Shown: positions 11,421-24,317 of the stretch, in pieces
Layout of the letters: each line of letters opens with the position of its first letter
Position numbering within the stretch: the stretch's first letter is position 1
Assembly (NCBI GenBank): GCA_947579605.1
Contig: OX388311.1
Location: 22,632,951-22,696,950 of the forward strand
Length of the DNA stretch: 64,000 nucleotides
Direction of reading: 5' to 3'
From: Athripsodes cinereus
Lineage: Eukaryota; Arthropoda; Insecta; Trichoptera; Leptoceridae
Notes under the pieces: model-generated
Told to the model about the DNA's origin: nothing
The model's database searches: none
Seen by the model: only the letters and a program-made list of their open reading frames with translations
Program-made: the position numbers and the translations under genes

Positions 11421-12535
11421 TGCCTCTTTGGATTTGACAGCAAATATCTTAACCAGCTGGCTGTGTCTGTAGTCATCTTATGCAACTTCCCTCAAGTAAA
11501 CTCAAAGACATACAAAGGACTTTCCATGATAAAGCATTGTGAACTATTGAAAGTTGCAAAACGAAATGAAAAAAGAAAATGAACACGAAACAAGTGACAA
11601 CTAGACGTTCACGCAATATCTCCTCTGGAATGGATTGCATCTTGAGCTTAGACAGGCTGTGGATCATAAAACATTTAGAAGTGACCTAAATTTTTTTTAT
11701 TATTAAAAATTGCATTCTGCTATACATTCTTTACGTGGATACATATATGGAATCCTGAATATTAAATGTAATACAATTTAATACCTATGTAACTTCTGAC
11801 GTGGATACCTGATGCGAGATTTTCATTTAATCTATTTATTTATATTTATGTGGATGTAATGTCGTAGAATAAATTGATGAATTTTACAGTGTCCTTGAGG
11901 TTCTTTAGCACGTAAACGACACTTTAATGTTTTTTAATAATAATAATCTCCCGGAAAACTTGGCCATAAAGGTTTTATCAGCGCTATTACTGTTACATTA
12001 TCTAACAATCGTCTGATGAATTCTTCTTTCCAGTCAGTCTCGTTTCTTGATAGTTATATTACTTTATATAATAATTATCTACTCTTCATCACTGTGATGT
12101 AAGATTTCAGTTTTACGAATGACAGACGTTGATTAAACGATGTCAATCTAAATCAGTTTCATTGTAGTAATGGTGTTGGTAATTGGCGATGGTTGGAAAG
12201 TCACATTACATTAATTTTTTAGAAATCTAATACGTATAATTACTACCAGAGCAGAGGATTTACGATTAATCAAGAGTTAATTAATATTCGTTAAAATTGT
12301 GATTAACTTTCGAGATCGAAAAAATATTAAGTAATAAATATAAATTATTAATGATATTTTTTATTTCAAACTACTCTTGATAAATCATTTCATTTGATTT
12401 TACTCACCATAAGTCAACCCTTTTTGAATGAGTATTAACTAGGAAGGTATGTTGTATATGATACACGTACATGTCAACTTCCTTTTTGAGTACATAACAC
12501 AGTCCAAGTGTGTCAAAATTCCGAAAATAAAAAAA
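11421..12535. other. AT-rich stretch with no supported gene
   Basis: No supported coding region, repeat or RNA. Short frames here overlap each other on both strands and show no conserved motif. Confidence 0.5.
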
Positions 12536-12544
12536 AATGTTTTA

Positions 12545-12695
12545 TTTGTTGTAACATCTGTATTTCGGCTATCGGATATGCCACCCATCCTGAATGTCTT
12601 TATTTTTATTGGCACGAAAAGAGCAACTTGTATGTTGGTCCGCTGGCTACCCCACGCTACCGTGGGAAGTGGAGTGATGGTATGAGTGAATGTGT
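12545..12695 (+). repeat. SINE-A fragment
   Basis: Contains ATATGCCACCCATCCTGAAT, GTCTTTATTTTTATTGGCAC, CTTGTATGTTGGTCCGCTGG, the CTACCCCACGCTACCGTGG tail and GAGTGATGGTATGAG. The 3' half, including the LINE-like end, is retained with a small local change in the tail. Confidence 0.75.
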
Positions 12696-12699
12696 TGTG

Positions 12700-14700
12700 T
12701 TACTATAATATATATATAATAATTTGCGCACAACTGGTTTCGCTGACTTGGAGTTCACATCTTCAGATGCTAATCTATACTTGCATAAATTATTATAGTC
12801 AGGTGACATAATGCAAATAAAATATTAATTACAAAAGCTTTTTTTTCTGAGGGGATGAGGGATCCCCATGTCCACTTTTTTTGGTTAAGAGATTAATGTT
12901 TGACTGAATAACATTTTTGATTAAAAGTGCACACTTCTGATCACAACAGTAACTTGAAATGTTAAGCATAATTAAAACCGATTTCACTAAAGTGGTTAGT
13001 TATGGAAAAACACGTCACCCGAAAATTTCACTGTCGTTTTCAAATATGATGTCAGAATCAATTCACTTTTATGAGACAAAGATTCTTCTCATATTTTATT
13101 TATTATAATTGTGTATGAATAAGATTTTTCCCAAGGTACGTATTTATTTTTGCTCCCCGTATAAATTTGCAATAAATCAAAACACTTATAAATATTTTGT
13201 TTCAACATAATGTTCCTTTTTTATTATTTTATTTGAGAGAATATGAATTAAATCATTCTTCTTTACCAAAAAATAGATTTAACGCAGAACGAAGTTATAA
13301 TCTAGATATTTTTTGTTTTGGAATACGTGTGCTTTTTTATGGAAAATAAAGTTAAAGAAATTTACTTAAATATCATGGTACTATATCGGCATCTTCCATA
13401 AGTAGATTAGACATTGGACTTACTGCACACCGTTCTTTTCATTCTGATTGCTGAATTTCAGATGGTGAAAATGTTATTCATAATGTTTCACCAGTACCTC
13501 TCTTTCATTGGTCACTCCAAAACTAGCAGAAAAATAGTAAGAGATCTAAGTATGTTAAATTTTAAGAAATTGACTTTTTTTTTGTAGTTGTTACAATAAA
13601 TATAACCTCGATATGGGTGGAAATTCAGTGAGGTAGTATTGAGTGCATAAATGTGAATTTAAATAGTAAAAAGTGTTAAACTTTGTACTAAAAAAAAATG
13701 TCTTCAATTAAAATATGTACTCTACTTTCAAATTAGTCAAGTAACCCTACTCCTGTTAATAGGCAAACTCTAGTATACGACCTAGAACCATCGATTATTT
13801 TACTACCGAAAACGATCTCATAACGATTTTTTATACATAATAATATACTCGTATATCACATATTAGATATAGTTAGCGTAGCTAGAGCAATCAAGGAAAA
13901 TGTAGAACTTTTTACTCAGTTTATAAAGATGTTAAGGATAAGGGTTTATTTTCCACAGAATATGTGTACAAAGTGAATGTTTTAACAAAGCTTTTTTTAA
14001 TCGGCACCCTACGCATTGTCTGCTTTCTACCCACTACTTGCAGAATGCCGATATAAATGGTTAAAAAAATAATTATTTCACCATTTTTTTTTTGCATACC
14101 ATTCTTATGATTTGTTTTATGTTTATTCAATGCCAATCACCGTCAAAGTTTGTTTTTTCCTATTGTAATGAATGCATTTGTCACGAACATCAATAATTTA
14201 TACTCATTCAAAACTTTTATTATTTATTCTTCAATTTGTAACAATTGACACGCAATGTCAATAGTAATAAAATTTATTGAAAGTTTTTTTTCTCCATCAA
14301 CTTCTTAGTGCGTATAAATTTCACCAAAACTTTGAAGGTTGAATTTGAGTATCTGATAAAGGGTTCCTTACGATTGTTATTATTAAACTACTTAGTTGAA
14401 TCTTCTTGATGATGGATGTTGGTTAAGTTTAAATTATCATCAGTGTTGAGATGGTGGGGGTATGTAAATGGAATTGAGGTTTACAAATTATGTACAACTA
14501 AACCTTAATGACAATTTCCATGACTGGTTATATTTTATGTTTCAGTACAGACAGAATATTACATCTTAATTGGTACTTCATCCTGTACAGTTTAATAATT
14601 TCCAGTGATTACGCTATATTAATAACAAAACACTAATCTTATACGGAGCACATTTGAGTAATGTAGAGATCCTCACTGGATTATTTTTTGTTACCAATTA
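12700..14700. other. AT-rich stretch with no supported gene
   Basis: Scanned on both strands; only short chance reading frames and homopolymer runs are seen. Confidence 0.5.
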
Positions 14701-14703
14701 TAT

Positions 14704-14990
14704 TGTCGGCCGGTGTGGCGCGGAGGTAATGCTCTTGCCTTTGAGTCACGAGGTCCCGGGTTCGATTCCCGGCCAGGGCAAAGGGAAGAATGACCTTTTT
14801 CAAATTGTCGTGGGTCTGGGTGTTACATGTATATGTGTGTAGTGCATTGTATATGTGTGTATCGTCGCGTTAGTACCCATAATACAAGATTCATCTTAGT
14901 TTGGGACTAGCTCGATCTGTGTGAATTGTCTATGTATGTTATGTTATATTGTACAGTATAATTATTGTGGTGTAGGTACAACAATCTGTA
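14704..14990 (+). repeat. tRNA-derived SINE, family C
   Basis: The head GGCCGGTGTGGCGCGGAGG carries a box A-like segment (TGGCGCGGAGG). About 40 bases later GGTCCCGGGTTCGATTCCCG gives a perfect pol III box B. The body contains GTGGGTCTGGGTGTTACATG, TATATGTGTGTATCGTCGCG, TTAGTACCCATAATACAAG and TTTGGGACTAGCTCGATCTG, an arrangement common in insect SINEs. Only a partial cloverleaf can be drawn, so it is not called as a functional tRNA gene. It is well preserved and the internal promoter looks intact. Confidence 0.8.
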
Positions 14991-15237
14991 AGTAGAGTAA
15001 TTTCTTATGCGCTTTTTGTACCAATATTTATTAGGTACACGACGCACTTTCAATCTTTCGATTTAAAGTTCAAGATTTTTTCAATTTTATTAAAATAAAA
15101 TAGCAAAAAATCATGCACTTATATTCGTAAGATGGAAAGCGCGCTGAATACCTTATAAATATTAAACTTATCTTATTATTAGCTGGTATTTAGATGTATA
15201 TATTTTTGGCATTGTAAAACAACATGTTTTAGTGTCC

Positions 15238-15475
15238 TATGGAGCACCCAGCAAAGAATTGGTTTTCTACTCTCTTCCGTATGTTTAAGAGTAGCATGTA
15301 GAAGACAGAGGTTCGAATAATAAGGACATTTAAATTGAGCGATGAGGTTTACCACTCATTCTGAATGTCTTAATTAGTTTTTGACATTGAAAAGAGAGCT
15401 TGCATGTTTATTACATGTAGCTGGTCTGCTGGTTACCCCACTTGTGAGATATGTCGTGATGTTATATTAGTAGTT
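15238..15475 (+). repeat. SINE-A, near full length
   Basis: Starts GGAGCACCCAGCAAAGAATTGG and continues through a diverged middle, AGCGATGAGGTTTACCACTC, ATTCTGAATGTCTTAATTAG, CATGTTTATTACATGTAGCT, GGTCTGCTGGTTACCCCACT and TGTGAGATATGTCGTGATG. This is one of three nearly complete copies and shows both ends of the element. The 3' part resembles the end of LINE-A and LINE-B. Confidence 0.85.
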
Positions 15476-15995
15476 TGTTTTATGGTTTTGAGGTAAATTC
15501 TTGCTTAAAATTGATTTGTCTCTTGTATTAGCCTACGTGTATAGGTAACGACTTAAGTATGACAATATTATGTTTAATCGATAACCAAAATATTTGCTAA
15601 GCCTTAATTCAATTCTTTGACAAAGCTTTTGTAATGAAAATGTTTACATTGCTTTCAAATAATAATAGTATTTTAAAATATAATCAAGGTGAGACGTAGC
15701 TTAATGTTGAAATTACTCACGAAGTGAAATAATCGATAAGATAACTTATAGCTTGTCATCTATATTTCTTCGTTGCAACCTCAAGAAAATATATTTTTTA
15801 CATTAATCATTCGTAATATCTCTCCTCTTCAAAGAGAGAAAACATTTTTTACCACGCGGCAAGTGCTACTGCAAAATTTCAAATTTTACATCAATGCCAA
15901 ATATTTCAAAATCAATTATCAATGTTATAGTTACATATTTTCTTCTTCATAATCGTTTGCACAGCAAACTTATAGGCAGATTTCTATCTTTAAAT
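15476..15995. other. AT-rich stretch with no supported gene
   Basis: Nothing supported on either strand. Confidence 0.5.
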
Positions 15996-16009
15996 ATCAC
16001 CATGTATAT

Positions 16010-16220
16010 CATATACTACAAGTGGCATAGCCAGCGAACTAACAGCATGTAATAAAAATGCAAGTTATCTACATCGTGACAGTAAAAAAAATTGAGCGAC
16101 ACACCTCATCGCTGAATTGAAGATGTTGGAACACTTAATTGGCTTTTACAGGATACTCGAGAACTTATAAAAAAGAATGGGATACTTATTCTTTGCCGAG
16201 GATCCCACGAGATGGTTGAT
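16010..16220 (-). repeat. SINE-A, diverged copy
   Basis: On the + strand: ACAAGTGGCATAGCCAGCG, CTAACAGCATGTAATAAAAA, ACACCTCATCGCTGAATTGA, TTTTACAGGATACTCGAGAA, CTTATAAAAAAGAATGGGAT, CTTTGCCGAGGATCCCACGA. It covers most of the element with many substitutions. Confidence 0.75.
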
Positions 16221-17030
16221 GGGACAGGAACTAATAGGTACACACACGTGTATATTAACTATAGACAATATACTTAAAATAATAAAATGTCCTCAAAGTA
16301 TCATACAATTTGAATTCGATGACAATGTTCGAGTCCGTATCAACTACATAATAGGTAGAAATGTTTTTTACTATAATGTGAACGAATTATTGATGTATGT
16401 TGATATAAGACGTTGCGTCTTTTGTACGAGTTTATCGAATTTGCTTTCTGTCATACATGGTTTCCAAGAATTGTATAATTTTATTTTGAACTGCTGTATC
16501 TCAATTCTGACAACATCAATTTTCCTTTACAGTTACTTGACGTACGTAAAATATAAATATCGGTAGTAAATACATACATTCGACAAAGGGTTATCATTGC
16601 CTTTGACATTTCGAACGTGAAAATAGTACAGAGTATTTCGATAAAATTTAATAGTTAAATTAAAATAAAACTCCATTGAATTTATTGTCTTCAACGAAAA
16701 AAAGGAACAATGCCTTATTAGAAAGACTGTAGATAATTTATTTTTCGGTACGAAGAAAAAGAAAATACATCTTCTGTTTATTTGTCGTAAATAATTAACT
16801 TCATTTATTTTGTTGATTGATTATTTTCTAGCCCCCCATGACCATGACCACTTTGTTGGACCCAAAAATTGACTGATATAAATGATCAAAATATCAAATT
16901 AAATATTTAAAACATTTTTCATTTATTTATTCATTCTTTACTGTACTTTGAATTTAAACAATTTTGTTGAGAAATACATTCCAATTAAATACAATTAATA
17001 CGTGAAAGATGAGTTAATCGCAAAGGAGCG
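16221..17030. other. AT-rich stretch; one weak 129-codon frame
   Basis: A 129-codon frame (16177-16566, +) begins inside the preceding SINE and shows no domain or family motif. I treat it as a chance frame. Nothing else is supported. Confidence 0.45.
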
Positions 17031-17034
17031 TTAG

Positions 17035-17150
17035 ATTTTCGGACTTACAATTGAGAGGTTCCAGGTTCGCATCCATTTTCTGCCGGCCTACTCCATCTTC
17101 AGTACCCAAATAATATATTGTTAACTGTGAAAGTGTATGGGGTGTAAATA
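17035..17150 (+). repeat. Possible decayed tRNA-like SINE
   Basis: GAGAGGTTCCAGGTTCGCATCC resembles a box B (GGTTCGCATCC) within a tRNA-like context, followed by a CAGTACCCAAATA stretch that recalls the TTAGTACCCATAA body of the SINE at 14.7 kb. Too decayed for certainty. Confidence 0.3.
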
Positions 17151-17159
17151 TTTGAGTTT

Positions 17160-17975
17160 ATTTCTAATACAAATTAATCTTTAAAACATATAGTTTCAGC
17201 GTTTCACGAGTGAAAAAACTCGCACATTTTTTTTGTTTTGTGCAAACTAAATATTGTATGTGTATTTTAAAGACAATATGGCTTACTGATGTAATTGTGA
17301 AATAATAAGAATGTTACTTTACATGACTAATTTATCGCATGCCTTTAAGTAAAATGGACAAACTTAACATTTTCAAAGATAATCTGCCATACTCCAAGTC
17401 TTATTTTCTTCCGATTTATAGTGCGCTTAGTTTGTTAAATGTAACCCTTAATTATTATTGTAGCCCAAACAAATTAAGTGGAATATTCATGGCGAAGGAT
17501 CAATGAATTTTATCCGTAGACTTTGCGTAACAACGCCTAATTACTTCTACATATATAAGATGTCTATCTATAATACTACGTACCTATTACATAATTGCCT
17601 TACTAAAATCCCATACTTTATCACGATGAATATTAGTACAGGTAAAATTAGCCTTAACCGAAACCTCCTGACATCGTATCTTTGCAACATCAATCTTCTT
17701 CAATTTTTAAATTAAAATGAAATTTTCTAGAAATAACAATACTTTAAGTTAGTATATTTTTTCGTAAAATTACAAAACAAAAATATTACTTAAAAAAATT
17801 CTCGGCCCAGTATGAGTTTAAATTTAATACTAAGCAATTGAAAATAATCACAATTCACCGATGCTATTCAATGTTTAAAATAATATAAACATTATTGTGA
17901 TGTAATTTCACGTTAATTTTTTAGTCTTTCCTTATTTTTATATTTGTAACTTATTTTAAATACTGTGAAGTCTCT
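17160..17975. other. AT-rich stretch with no supported gene
   Basis: Nothing supported. Confidence 0.5.
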
Positions 17976-17979
17976 GCAA

Positions 17980-18100
17980 TGGAATGGGATACCCTCTTTT
18001 ACCGTAAGTTTTCAAGAGTTCTTTTAAACAAAGATATTCATTAAATTTGATGATTACATAATTTAATAATGAGATATGCCATTCATTTTGAATGCTGCGG
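17980..18100 (+). repeat. SINE-A fragment, strongly decayed
   Basis: GAATGGGATACCCTCTTTTA, CCGTAAGTTTTCAAGAGTTC and GAGATATGCCATTCATTTTG follow the order of the SINE's 5' and middle parts. Identity is low and the tail is missing. Confidence 0.5.
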
Positions 18101-18690
18101 AAGATAACGTATAGATTTAAGATATTTATAGTATACCTAAGTGAACAATATTTTAATTAAAATTTATTACAGGAGCCACCTATGTATAATTCATGTTTTA
18201 TGAAATATGATTTTCAAGAAAAATGTATTCTTTGCAGCTTTGCCGAGAAGCACGTCATTAAAATTTATATCAAAACTCAAAAGTGCATTTACATTGCGCT
18301 TGTAATAATTTATTTAGTAAGTTGTACTAAGATGATGTGAGTAAAATATTCCAGCGCACATTTTTAATTGCATCTCGTTTGTTGAGCGTATACAAGTCGC
18401 TTTTAATTAAGCTTCTTATATAGTTTTATGTAAATATTTTAAATTAATTTTAATTCGTAGGAAAATGTACATAAAAATACTTATGCACTACAGATATTCT
18501 GTAGTGACTTATTTCAAGAAAATAGACGTGGATTTTAAAGAAAAGCTGTTAAATGAAACGTAAAAATGTAAAACGTATATTTTACAACGATATTAATTAT
18601 AAAGAGAATGGAAATGTTATGCTGTTTGGTTTTTTGAAACACTACTCACTAAAAGACTTTTTCAAGATGATATTATTATGCAAATAGTAC
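18100..18690. other. AT-rich stretch with no supported gene
   Basis: Nothing supported. Confidence 0.5.
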
Positions 18691-18699
18691 ATGCACGAG

Positions 18700-19366
18700 T
18701 ACTCACACCCCACTAATGGTTGGCAATTCCCAAATATCTCAGGTTAGTAAATTCAGGTACCTGGGAGCAACCATAACGCCAGAGGGTGATCTCCGGTCGG
18801 AATTACCAATCCGCATAGGAGCAGCTAGCGGGGCTTTCAACAACATGAACAAAGTTTGGAAGGCGTCTGGACTCAGCATCAGGACAAAATGTCGCTTGTT
18901 CAATGCGTGCATCATCCCAATCCTTCTATATGGCTGCGAGTCTTGGCACTTAAACAAGGCTCAAGAGCGGAAGATACTAAGCTTTGAAAACAAGTGTCTT
19001 AGAAGGATTTTGGATGTCAGATGGTATGAACATGTTACAAATGATGCTGTGCGCCGGCGCACCCAGCAGAGACCTGTAATCTCCGTAATACAAGAGAGAC
19101 GATGGTCCTGGCTGGGACATGTTTTGAGAATGCCCAATGATAGTTGGCCAAAAAGAGCACTGTTTTTCCGTCCGCAGGGGTTCCGTCGCCCCGGGCGTCC
19201 CTCTTTCACAATACACCGTTCCTATGACAACGATATCAGAGCGCAAGGAATGTCGTGGGAAGAGGTGACGCAATTGGCACAGAGACGCTCTGAATGGAGG
19301 AGGCTGGTTTCTGCCCTGTGCTCCCGAGAGGAGCGTTGAGGGCGATGATGATGATGATGATGATTA
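18700..19366 (+). pseudogene. LINE-C, longest copy: 5'-truncated RT C-terminus
   Basis: An uninterrupted 207-codon frame (18716-19339) is the C-terminal region of a non-LTR retrotransposon reverse transcriptase. Motifs in order: KFRYLGATITPEGDL (residues 12-26), PILLYGCESWHLN (68-80), CLRRILDVRWYEHVTNDAVR (94-113), RRWSWLGHVLRMPNDSW (128-144), GFRRPGRP (155-162), and SEWRRLVSALCSREER at the end. These YLG, LLYGCESW and GHVLRM motifs are typical of RTE/CR1-type thumb and C-terminal regions; the catalytic FADD region and the endonuclease are missing. A short 3' UTR ends in a (GATGAT)n tail, the family's 3' signature. It was truncated on insertion, since the frame has no stops. Other copies: 4.3, 10.6, 37.6-38.0, 45.2, 55.3 and 58.4 kb. 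Confidence 0.9.
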
Positions 19367-19369
19367 TTA

Positions 19370-20575
19370 TGCAAACGTAATTGAAAAATTTGTTCCTTTG
19401 AAATGGAGCTGGACAGAAAACTTTTCAATATCCGAGTGAAGGATTGAAAGACCTCAAGCAAATCAGATTGTTTGACAATGAAATAATGGTCGCTGATAGG
19501 TGTTAAAAATTGGTCATATAAATTTAATGTTTTGTCTTTCAACACTCAATTACTAAGATATATAATAATTATGATTTATCAAACACGTAGTTTGTTATTA
19601 AATTCGTTTCCCTCGTGAAATCCTTTGATATTATTAAAGGTCTTCGTTTGTCCGAGACAGTGTCTCGGACAAACGTGTCAATTATTAACGTAAAACAAAA
19701 TATTTGATGATAAAACAACTAACAGTTTAAATATGGGTTGGTCTCCCTTTGAGATAAGTATAGTATCTGTTTTCCAAACTAATTATTTTCTTTGTCAAAA
19801 TTCTAAGAGAATATATTATTTTGATGGAAAATGTTTTGTGTCTCTAATGTACTACAAAGATATTATGTTTTATATTTTAAAATCAAATCATAATGAAACA
19901 TAAATACTATGTGTACCGTAACAAAGAAGATCATGAGAAATAATTCGATTGTGGCGGATGGAATGGGGTTTAACGAAAATATGGTTTATTATATTTACGA
20001 ATAATATGTGTTGATGACAACATAGACAACGTAGATACATTTTGGTTTGGTGTTATTTGATTTAGGATGTGTATAAAATCTGAAAGATATTAAAATATAT
20101 ATTATTATAAAATAATGAAGTCATTAGTGACATAATTTTCTTTGACGCTCATTAACAACTCTGTAACATAAAAATTTCTACTGGTCCCGAGTAGAAGAGG
20201 TCATTATTTTTTTGTATAGTATACCAAAACAATTAATTAAACTTTTCGTAAGTGTAACATACGATACCTCCATCAAAGTGACAACTAGTAGATGTGCAAA
20301 TTATAGTGTACTATGTGTAAGTTACTTAATATTGTAACATGTCCTGAAACACTCCATTGTATGTTGCATATAAAGAGATAATCCAGTGAAATAACTTTGT
20401 GAGTGTATGTTTTGAGTGAGTGTTTTGAGATTGAAACATGCTAGGTACTAATTTATTCAAACGTATTGAAGTCCTTAATATCACATTGTAAAGGACGTGG
20501 TTTGCCTTTGCTGTACAATTATTTACCTACTATGGTGCACTGCACATCTAATGTTGGGTGAATAAACATTCAGAA
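19370..20575. other. AT-rich stretch with no supported gene
   Basis: Apart from the palindrome at 19645-19675, nothing is supported. Confidence 0.5.
19645..19675. repeat. Perfect 15-bp palindrome
   Basis: CGTTTGTCCGAGACA at 19645-19659 and its exact reverse complement at 19661-19675 are separated by a single G. The surrounding DNA is AT-rich, so the GC-richer hairpin stands out. Confidence 0.9.
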
Positions 20576-20579
20576 ATCG

Positions 20580-20840
20580 TTGTCACATACATACATAACA
20601 ATACGCCGCTTTTTTCGTAGAGTAGGCAGAAAAGATTGAGCATTGATTCCTTCTGTTCTCGCATAAACCTTTCGCTTCTGTCACTTTCAAACAATTCTTC
20701 ATGCATGCTCTCCTGTTTTATGTGCTCAACACGCGACTGTCCTGTGGGATTTTACATTTGATCCTCAGACGGCCACGTCTCCGACCTCCACTTCTCTCAA
20801 CTAAATATATTTTCTTGGTCATTTTGTTCATGGCACTAAG
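20580..20840 (-). pseudogene. LINE-B C-terminal fragment, decayed
   Basis: On the + strand it begins with CATACATACATAACAATACG (the 3' tail), then CGCTTTTTTCGTAGAGTAGG, CTCATGCATGCTCTCCTGTT (reading as the ACMRN-type coding region on the minus strand), a TGCTCAACACGCGACTGTCC block and GACGGCCACGTCTCCGACC (the RRRGRP segment). It aligns with 38.63-38.9 kb but has frameshifts and an internal deletion. Confidence 0.75.
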
Positions 20841-22140
20841 TAAAGTAAGTCTTTAAAATGCGGTATCCTAAGCATAGCATATCCTCCTCATATTCGTTTC
20901 AAAGCTCTTCTGGTATCAAAATATTGGACTGACATTGGTTCACATGGGCCTCTTAACATATCGTTAGCTTTTGAAATAATACGTTGTTATAATATTACAG
21001 CCCCAACAGAAGAATATTGATATACTGTGGGAATGTTTGAATTGTTACATAATTTCACCCTGAACGCTTGTATCATGTTTCAAAGTGACGATTAGGGCAA
21101 TAACCGTACGTATGAGGTTAACTTTCTTTTTATAATGTTTAGAAAAAATCATCCATAATCTTAAATTTGATAAAATATTCAAAATATGACCGTTTTTTAA
21201 GAAAAACTTTTCGCAGCGACAAGTGATTCGTCAGTAATATTTGTTGACGGAATAATTTTCCAGTATTTCCCCTCAAGCGTAATAAATGAAAATATTTAAA
21301 ACTCTTACTTTCAAACTGCGAATCTTTAAGTTTGACGTTCCAGCACGAATATTTTTAATTTATATTTGATAATAGATATTTTTCTTAATGAGTGGTACAC
21401 TGTTTCTTATTAAACGATTTATCTAGAGTGGTTCAAAATATGTACAATTATTATCTATGTAACTGTTAATCATTTTAGTAAACGCAGATTAAATTAGGCA
21501 AGTTATCAATCAGCTGTTAGAAAAAGACCAATATCTTTCGAGTGGTTGGTGGTTTAATTCTAAATTGGTGTTTTCTTTTAAAGAAGGAACGTAGAAAGAA
21601 ATTCTAAGAACAAAATAAAAAATGGATCTTTTTTATCAAAAGCGACTGTGTGTTACATTGATGATATAATAAAGGATTATTAAAAATGCACATTTATCTT
21701 ACAAATAAAAGTAATTTAAATACATATTTAACTTTTATATTTGTAATATTTTTACTCAATTTTTTGCAGTTGATCAATCCCAAGGGGGTGGATAAATTTA
21801 ATATACACAATGTCTAGACGGCTGAAAAAATATCAAGATAGTTTGATTAAAATAAATTAAGCATGAATTTGAATAGTTGCGTTAATTTCAAAAAGCAATG
21901 AAGTGAGTCTCAACAACACTCTCAATGAACACTTATCTATCACGGCGTCTATTCTATTCTTATTACGGCGATCCACTTGCTTGCTAGTAATTTAAAAAAA
22001 ACATCACGACGTCCTCTAGTCGGTAAACTAACTACTGCACGTGACGTACAAATCGTCCTTTATGTATGGTTTAAAAATACAACAATAAGATGACCGGCAT
22101 GCATTACCACGGAATTAAAGATATAATTACTACTACTAAT
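20841..22140. other. AT-rich stretch with no supported gene
   Basis: Nothing supported on either strand. Confidence 0.5.
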
Positions 22141-22144
22141 TCTA

Positions 22145-22380
22145 CTAATACACCATCACGGCATATCTCACAAGTGGGGTAGCCAGCAGAATAGCTGCAT
22201 GTAATTAACATGCAGGCCGCCTTTTCTGTGCCAATTAAGACATTAATGATGGGTGGAAAACTCCATCGCTGAATTTGAGATGTAATATGTCTTTATTTTT
22301 TCGAACACCTGCCTTTTACAGAAAACTTACGGAAAATAGCGGGATACCAATTCTTTACCGGGTGCTCCACAGCACGATTT
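22145..22380 (-). repeat. SINE-A, near full length
   Basis: On the + strand: CCATCACGGCATATCTCACA, AGTGGGGTAGCCAGCAGAAT, CATGCAGGCCGCCTTTTCTG, TCCATCGCTGAATTTGAGAT, TCGAACACCTGCCTTTTACA, ATACCAATTCTTTACCGGGT, GCTCCACAG. A small deletion removes part of the ACAGGACACTCG segment. Together with the copy at 62.6 kb it defines the consensus. Confidence 0.9.
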
Positions 22381-24300
22381 AAAATTGAAAATATAAAAAA
22401 AAATTAATACATAAAATAATATATTGCATATGATAAAACAAAAAAAAAAGATTGCTAATCGGAATATATTTCGTTGATAAAAATTAGTTCAGATTATTCT
22501 TTAAACTTTAATATCAGATACTATCTCAATACATTTTATAAACTTTTATTCTATTTCGTTCGGCAAATTGAGAGCTTAATGATTGTTACGGAAAGTGCTT
22601 TTGTACGTAACGAATCGGTAGCAATATACTCGTAAATGTAGGTGTACTATGTCATCGTGCCAATAAAATATAGCATCGGAAATACACTCTCTTCTTCCAG
22701 TACATTTGATACAAGTGCTTAGTGCTGTCTATTGTTCGACCGAAATTAGATATTTTGTTCAACCTGTAACCAAGATTTATACAAGCATTTTCAATTTTGA
22801 GCGGAATCAAAATATACCAAAATACATGTATGTATTCAACTCCAAAACAGAGTAGGTATCTTTATAAGGTAAGTAAAAAAACTGTTCGTGCCAGATCACT
22901 GTCAGCACATTTTTTCACAAAACATCATTCCTATATTAACGATATAATATTTTATTAGGAAAGAAAAGTAAAAGGTTATTCATCTGACCCATTTTTTCTA
23001 ATTAGAGAAAGCTCATTGAAATTTCTTTATCAACATGGAATTAAATTGAAATATATATATTTGGACTAGATCATTTTGTGAACCCCATGTAAACGGATGT
23101 ATTGTTTTGTGAAAAAAATATTTGGTAAATTATATATCCAAAAATAAATAATTTTAGACCGAAATTAACTGAACCCGAAATCTCTATCAATAACTAGTAG
23201 CTTCACTGTAGATAAAGCAGTGCCGGCTCAGATCTATATCAGTCAAAAGGATGTAATTACAGGTGCAATTCACATTTTCAAAGAATGAAATATCTTGGAC
23301 AATCACTGCAAGTAGCTATAAAACATAAAAGTAATGTACATATTTCTGTGCATATAATACTTCTCTATGATATAATATGGGGCATCCATAAAGTGTCCAT
23401 TTATACTCTTCCTTCCTCAGATAAGATCATTCACCCTTTTAGCATAGTTTATCCCCTCATTATTAGAAGGAAGTCGCGACTAGAAGCCAACGTTTCCGTC
23501 TACTCATGTTTCCTTCATTTATCTTACTACTTACATGTTGTATTATTTTTATCATTTTGTACATCTTCTGTATCTTGGTAATATTTTATAAGATACACCC
23601 ATCACTTATATATTTTACTTCATGCCATGAATGGTTTTGGAATCAGTTTTTCTTTTATTTACTTTGACAATGTATTGAATTTTGCAAATATATTTTGAAT
23701 TATTTTTAAATTTACCTTCTATTTTCCTTAATAATTTCTTCTGATCGTTGCTCAAAAACTTGCTTATATTTATTTTACCATAGACTCTCAAGCTCAGGGA
23801 GGAGTTTGAGTGACTGACTTAAAATAAAACATCTTTAAATGACACCTACATATTTCAGGACTAGAGCTTTGGATTATATTATTATTTTCTATACACTCAT
23901 TTAATGTACATCAGGTCCTATTTCAATTCATCGATATCATTACAGGAAGAAAAATCTAAAAGATAATAAATATACTTTGTTATGTTTTCAACATCAATAT
24001 TAACTTTACATTAAGGCTAAATAATTCAATATTTGAGTATGTAATGATTCAATTTCTCTTAAAAAATTAATTAAACTTTGTTTTTAAATTTGTTCCTAGT
24101 GGAATGAAAAAAAACTGTTAAATATGTCTGTCACTTCAATCAATTGAATAACTTAATACAATTTCTGTTTTTTGCAAAACGTATTGGTAAATTTGAATTC
24201 GTGGAAATGCTTTCATGTAAAGTGTGTAGGTGAAATTGCTTTATATTTAAATAATATTCTGTTCGTTTTGAATATTAATCATTAATATTAATGTTTATTT
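22381..24300. other. AT-rich stretch with no supported gene
   Basis: A 98-codon frame at 23285-23581 (+) has no recognisable motif and is not called. Nothing else is supported. Confidence 0.5.
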
Positions 24301-24317
24301 TGTATCTTTTGTTACAG

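Noticed and set aside
14704..14785. Functional tRNA gene on the + strand
   Set aside because: Box A and box B are present but the cloverleaf and the acceptor stem cannot be completed, and a SINE body follows directly.
16177..16566. 129-codon frame
   Set aside because: It starts within a SINE-A copy, has AT-driven composition and shows no domain motif.
23285..23581. 98-codon hydrophobic frame
   Set aside because: AT-rich chance frame with no motif, repeat relationship or splice context.
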